A stretch of 64,000 nt of DNA from Lachnospiraceae bacterium (GTDB lineage: Bacteria; Bacillota; Clostridia; Lachnospirales; Lachnospiraceae). Location: NCBI GenBank assembly GCA_029071325.1, contig JAIEAP010000010.1, positions 1 through 64,000 of the forward strand. The letters run 5' to 3'. The notes under the pieces were generated by a model. It saw only the letters and a program-made list of their open reading frames with translations, did no database searches and had not been told where the DNA came from. This document shows positions 63,406-64,000 of this stretch, piece by piece (the first letter of the stretch is position 1; each line of letters begins with the position of its first letter). Position numbers and translations under genes: made by a program.

Positions 63406-63912
63406 ATGCATACTTTTCAACCATACCCAGCAGACCTGATTGAGTTTGATCCCTTTACCAAGATCGGCAATGAATGGATGCTGATTACTGCCGGCGATGA
63501 GGAGAACGCCAACGCTATGACCGCCAGTTGGGGCGGCGTCGGAGTCCTGTGGGGCAAGAATGTAGTATTCATCTTTGTGCGGGACACTCGCTATACCAAA
63601 GAATTTATCGACAAAGGAAACACATTTTCACTCACCTTCTTTGATGCCTCTTACAAAAACGCCCTCAAATACATGGGCGTAGTATCCGGTAGAGACGAGG
63701 ATAAGATCGGAAATGCCAAAATGCATGTCAATTCCTACAAAGATACGCCTTTCATTGACGAGGGCAATCTGGTATTTATCTGCAAAAAGATGTCCGCCAC
63801 AAAAATCACACCGGATCAATTCATTGACCCGTCCATCGAGGGGGCGCACTACAAAGACGGTAATATGCACACCATGTATGTGGGAGAAATTCTGGAAATA
63901 CTGGCGCGCTAG
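63406..63912 (+). CDS. flavin reductase-like FMN-binding protein
   Basis: 168 residues of the flavin-reductase/DIM6-NTAB type split barrel. Motifs: EWMLITAGDEENANAMTASW, VVFIFVRDTRYTKEFIDKGN, TFSLTFFDASYKNALKYMGV, VSGRDEDKIGNAKM. The NAMTASWG stretch is the FMN-phosphate contact in the family. The ATG at 63406 is chosen because GGAGGG ends seven bases before it; an earlier TTG at 63391 is inside the ribosome site. Electron donor and partner are unknown. Confidence 0.85.
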   Translation: MHTFQPYPADLIEFDPFTKIGNEWMLITAGDEENANAMTASWGGVGVLWGKNVVFIFVRDTRYTKEFIDKGNTFSLTFFDASYKNALKYMGVVSGRDEDKIGNAKMHVNSYKDTPFIDEGNLVFICKKMSATKITPDQFIDPSIEGAHYKDGNMHTMYVGEILEILAR

Positions 63913-63918
63913 AACTAG

Positions 63919-63981
63919 AAATCCCACCCGAAGGCTAGCTATGGTTTCACACCATACAGCCTGCGGATGGGATTATTTTTC
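63919..63981 (+). terminator. intrinsic terminator after the flavin reductase gene
   Basis: Long hairpin with outer arms AATCCCA / TGGGATT and inner arms AAGGCT...AGCCT and ATGGT/ACCAT, followed by ATTTTTC. It begins seven bases after the stop codon. Confidence 0.85.
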
Positions 63982-64000
63982 TCTACACCGTAACGTCTAC

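Overview
The window looks like a chromosomal segment of a gut-type Firmicute, most likely a Lachnospiraceae member (order Clostridiales/Eubacteriales). This rests on the gene families: a folate cluster next to a second type II topoisomerase pair, a Firmicute type VIIb secretion system (T7SSb), GH2/GH36 galactosidases with a GPH symporter, and strong AGGAGG-like ribosome sites. The genus is not determined. Nearly everything is on the minus strand, so loci read right to left; only the last two genes are on plus.

Layout. (1) 0.1-4.4 kb: an AT-rich island with a TrlF-type PHP/ATPase defence-like protein and a membrane-anchored partner candidate, ending in a decayed gene scrap beside core genes. 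(2) 4.7-13.5 kb: core genes parE-parC-folC-folE-folP-GNAT-folBK, read from a good sigma-A promoter whose -10 overlaps a palindrome, plus a separate flavin-type oxidase-like gene. (3) 13.6-16.3 kb: an AT-rich two-gene nuclease/SMC-like ATPase pair resembling Lamassu-type antiphage systems. (4) 16.3-47.2 kb: a T7SSb island. It holds an EsaA-like protein, a WXG100 protein, an EsaB-like protein and an EssA-like protein; then a 1678-residue RHS toxin with a PD-(D/E)XK nuclease-like tip; then a 7 kb array of paralogous immunity-type genes separated by scraps of old toxin 3' ends; a dGTPase with a long N-terminal extension; EssB; EssC; three small helical proteins; a 1593-residue RHS toxin with a GH24 muramidase tip; and a lipoprotein that is its likely immunity factor. 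(5) 47.2-51.3 kb: a 150-bp imperfect inverted-repeat element, a DUF1002 secreted protein, an alpha/beta hydrolase, recJ and tRNA-Val(GAC). (6) 51.4-59.8 kb: a TetR-controlled galactoside operon (tetR, GH2, a GT-B-like protein, GPH symporter, GH36). (7) 60-64 kb: a chemotaxis receptor, a SpoIID-like/peptidoglycan-binding protein and a flavin reductase-like protein.

How it works together. The main story is an interbacterial antagonism locus. The T7SS core would export two RHS polymorphic toxins that share almost the same 1.55-kb 5' end but carry different C-terminal toxins. Each is followed by an immunity candidate in the fitting compartment: an extracytoplasmic lipoprotein for the muramidase and a soluble protein for the nuclease. 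The array between them looks like a record of earlier toxin tips that were replaced while their immunity genes were kept. Two or three phage-defence-like modules flank the locus. Function assignments come from motifs read by eye; no database search or structure prediction was run.
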